A stretch of DNA of 64,000 nt from Aurantimonas marina (GTDB taxonomy: Bacteria > Pseudomonadota > Alphaproteobacteria > Rhizobiales > Rhizobiaceae). The notes beneath the pieces were generated by a model that worked only from the letters and a program-made list of their open reading frames with translations, was not told the origin of the DNA and searched no databases. The stretch's first letter is position 1. The number at the start of each line of letters is the position of its first letter. A program made the translations under genes and the position numbers. The stretch spans positions 1-64,000 of the forward strand of contig NZ_JADDXW010000008.1 in the NCBI RefSeq assembly GCF_017183135.1, read 5' to 3'. Shown here piece after piece: positions 63,737 through 64,000 of this stretch.

Positions 63737-64000
63737 CTTCGGTTCCCATATAGGCTTCGCGCACGCGCGGGTCGGAACTGACTGCCTCGTAGTCGCCCTC
63801 GGCGAGGGTTTCGCCGCGCGCCAGCACCGTGACGCGATCGCAGAGGTCGGCGACGACGTTGAGATTGTGCTCGACCATCAGGACCGTGCGGTCCGTGGCG
63901 ATGCGTCGGATCAGGTCGGAGATGCGGCCGATGTCCTCGACGCCCATGCCGGCCATCGGCTCGTCGAACAGAAGCACCGGCGGGTCGAGGGCAAGCGTGG
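63729..64000 (-). CDS. livG: ABC transporter ATPase LivG, 3' part only (cut by the window edge)
   Basis: Only about the last 90 codons are present. Reading starts at the window edge with TLALDPPVLLFDEPMAGM (Walker B), then VLMVEHNLNVVADLCDRVTVL with the switch His, and a LivG-like tail DPRVREAYMGT. The 5' part with Walker A lies beyond position 64000. It is the upstream gene of livF and overlaps it. Confidence 0.92.
   Translation of the reverse strand, partial: TLALDPPVLLFDEPMAGMGVEDIGRISDLIRRIATDRTVLMVEHNLNVVADLCDRVTVLARGETLAEGDYEAVSSDPRVREAYMGTEDE

Overview
The window looks like the chromosome of a high-GC alphaproteobacterium of the order Hyphomicrobiales (Rhizobiales). The reasons are the CtrA/ChpT cell-cycle phosphorelay next to an EipA-type (DUF1134) envelope gene, a sox cluster in the soxS-V-W-X-Y-Z-A-B-C-D order described in Pseudaminobacter, the aerobic-type cobalamin genes cobN/cobW/cobO, a CbtAB system, and hairpin-bearing intergenic repeats of the rhizobial kind. 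I do not assign a genus.

Layout. 1-2147 is the right end of an integrated element: an AlpA-type regulator, a tyrosine recombinase and a 46-bp 3' fragment of tRNA-Arg(ACG) that is probably the attachment site. A truncated insertion sequence abuts it (to about 2450). A DUF2793 gene (minus strand) is followed by a three-gene acetamido-sugar cassette resembling pglC-pglD-pglE (4084-6502). Next come glutathione-dependent formaldehyde detoxification (frmA-fghA), a SpoU-type RNA methyltransferase, and a membrane-anchored coiled-coil protein bracketed by two copies of one repeat. 11019-14684 is a cell-cycle/envelope block: eipA, chpT, a receiver-only protein that has lost its phosphoacceptor Asp, ctrA, and a FliJ-like gene.

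14990-26754 is a thiosulfate-oxidation region: a Tat-exported metallo-hydrolase, the transporter soxT, the ArsR-type repressor soxR, soxS, and divergently soxVW, soxXYZA, soxB, soxCD and a secreted DsrE-like protein. Two exact 20-bp palindromes (ATATTC-N8-GAATAT), before the metallo-hydrolase and soxC, plus two degenerate copies in the soxS/soxV and soxW/soxX gaps, suggest one SoxR regulon covering the region.

26821-30084 holds an ECF sigma factor with an NrsF-type anti-sigma factor, a decayed bufC-DoxX remnant, and two small copper-type periplasmic proteins. A structured non-coding stretch precedes a class III aminotransferase. Then come a BrnTA toxin-antitoxin pair, metH, a ferredoxin-NADP reductase, a CoA-transferase, and minCDE with a perfect TTAA-N7-TTAA CtrA-type site upstream.

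41390-49351 is a cobalamin operon behind a clear cobalamin riboswitch: cbtB, cbtA, cobP, cobW, cobN, a GNAT gene and cobO. cobN carries an in-frame inverted-repeat element. B12 made through this pathway would serve MetH. The right part has an amidase islet, a small P-loop kinase, a glyoxalase-type dioxygenase next to an alpha/beta-hydrolase gene that lost its catalytic middle, a large alpha-2-macroglobulin with pbpC, and a branched-chain amino-acid ABC transporter (livM-H-F-G) that runs off the right edge.
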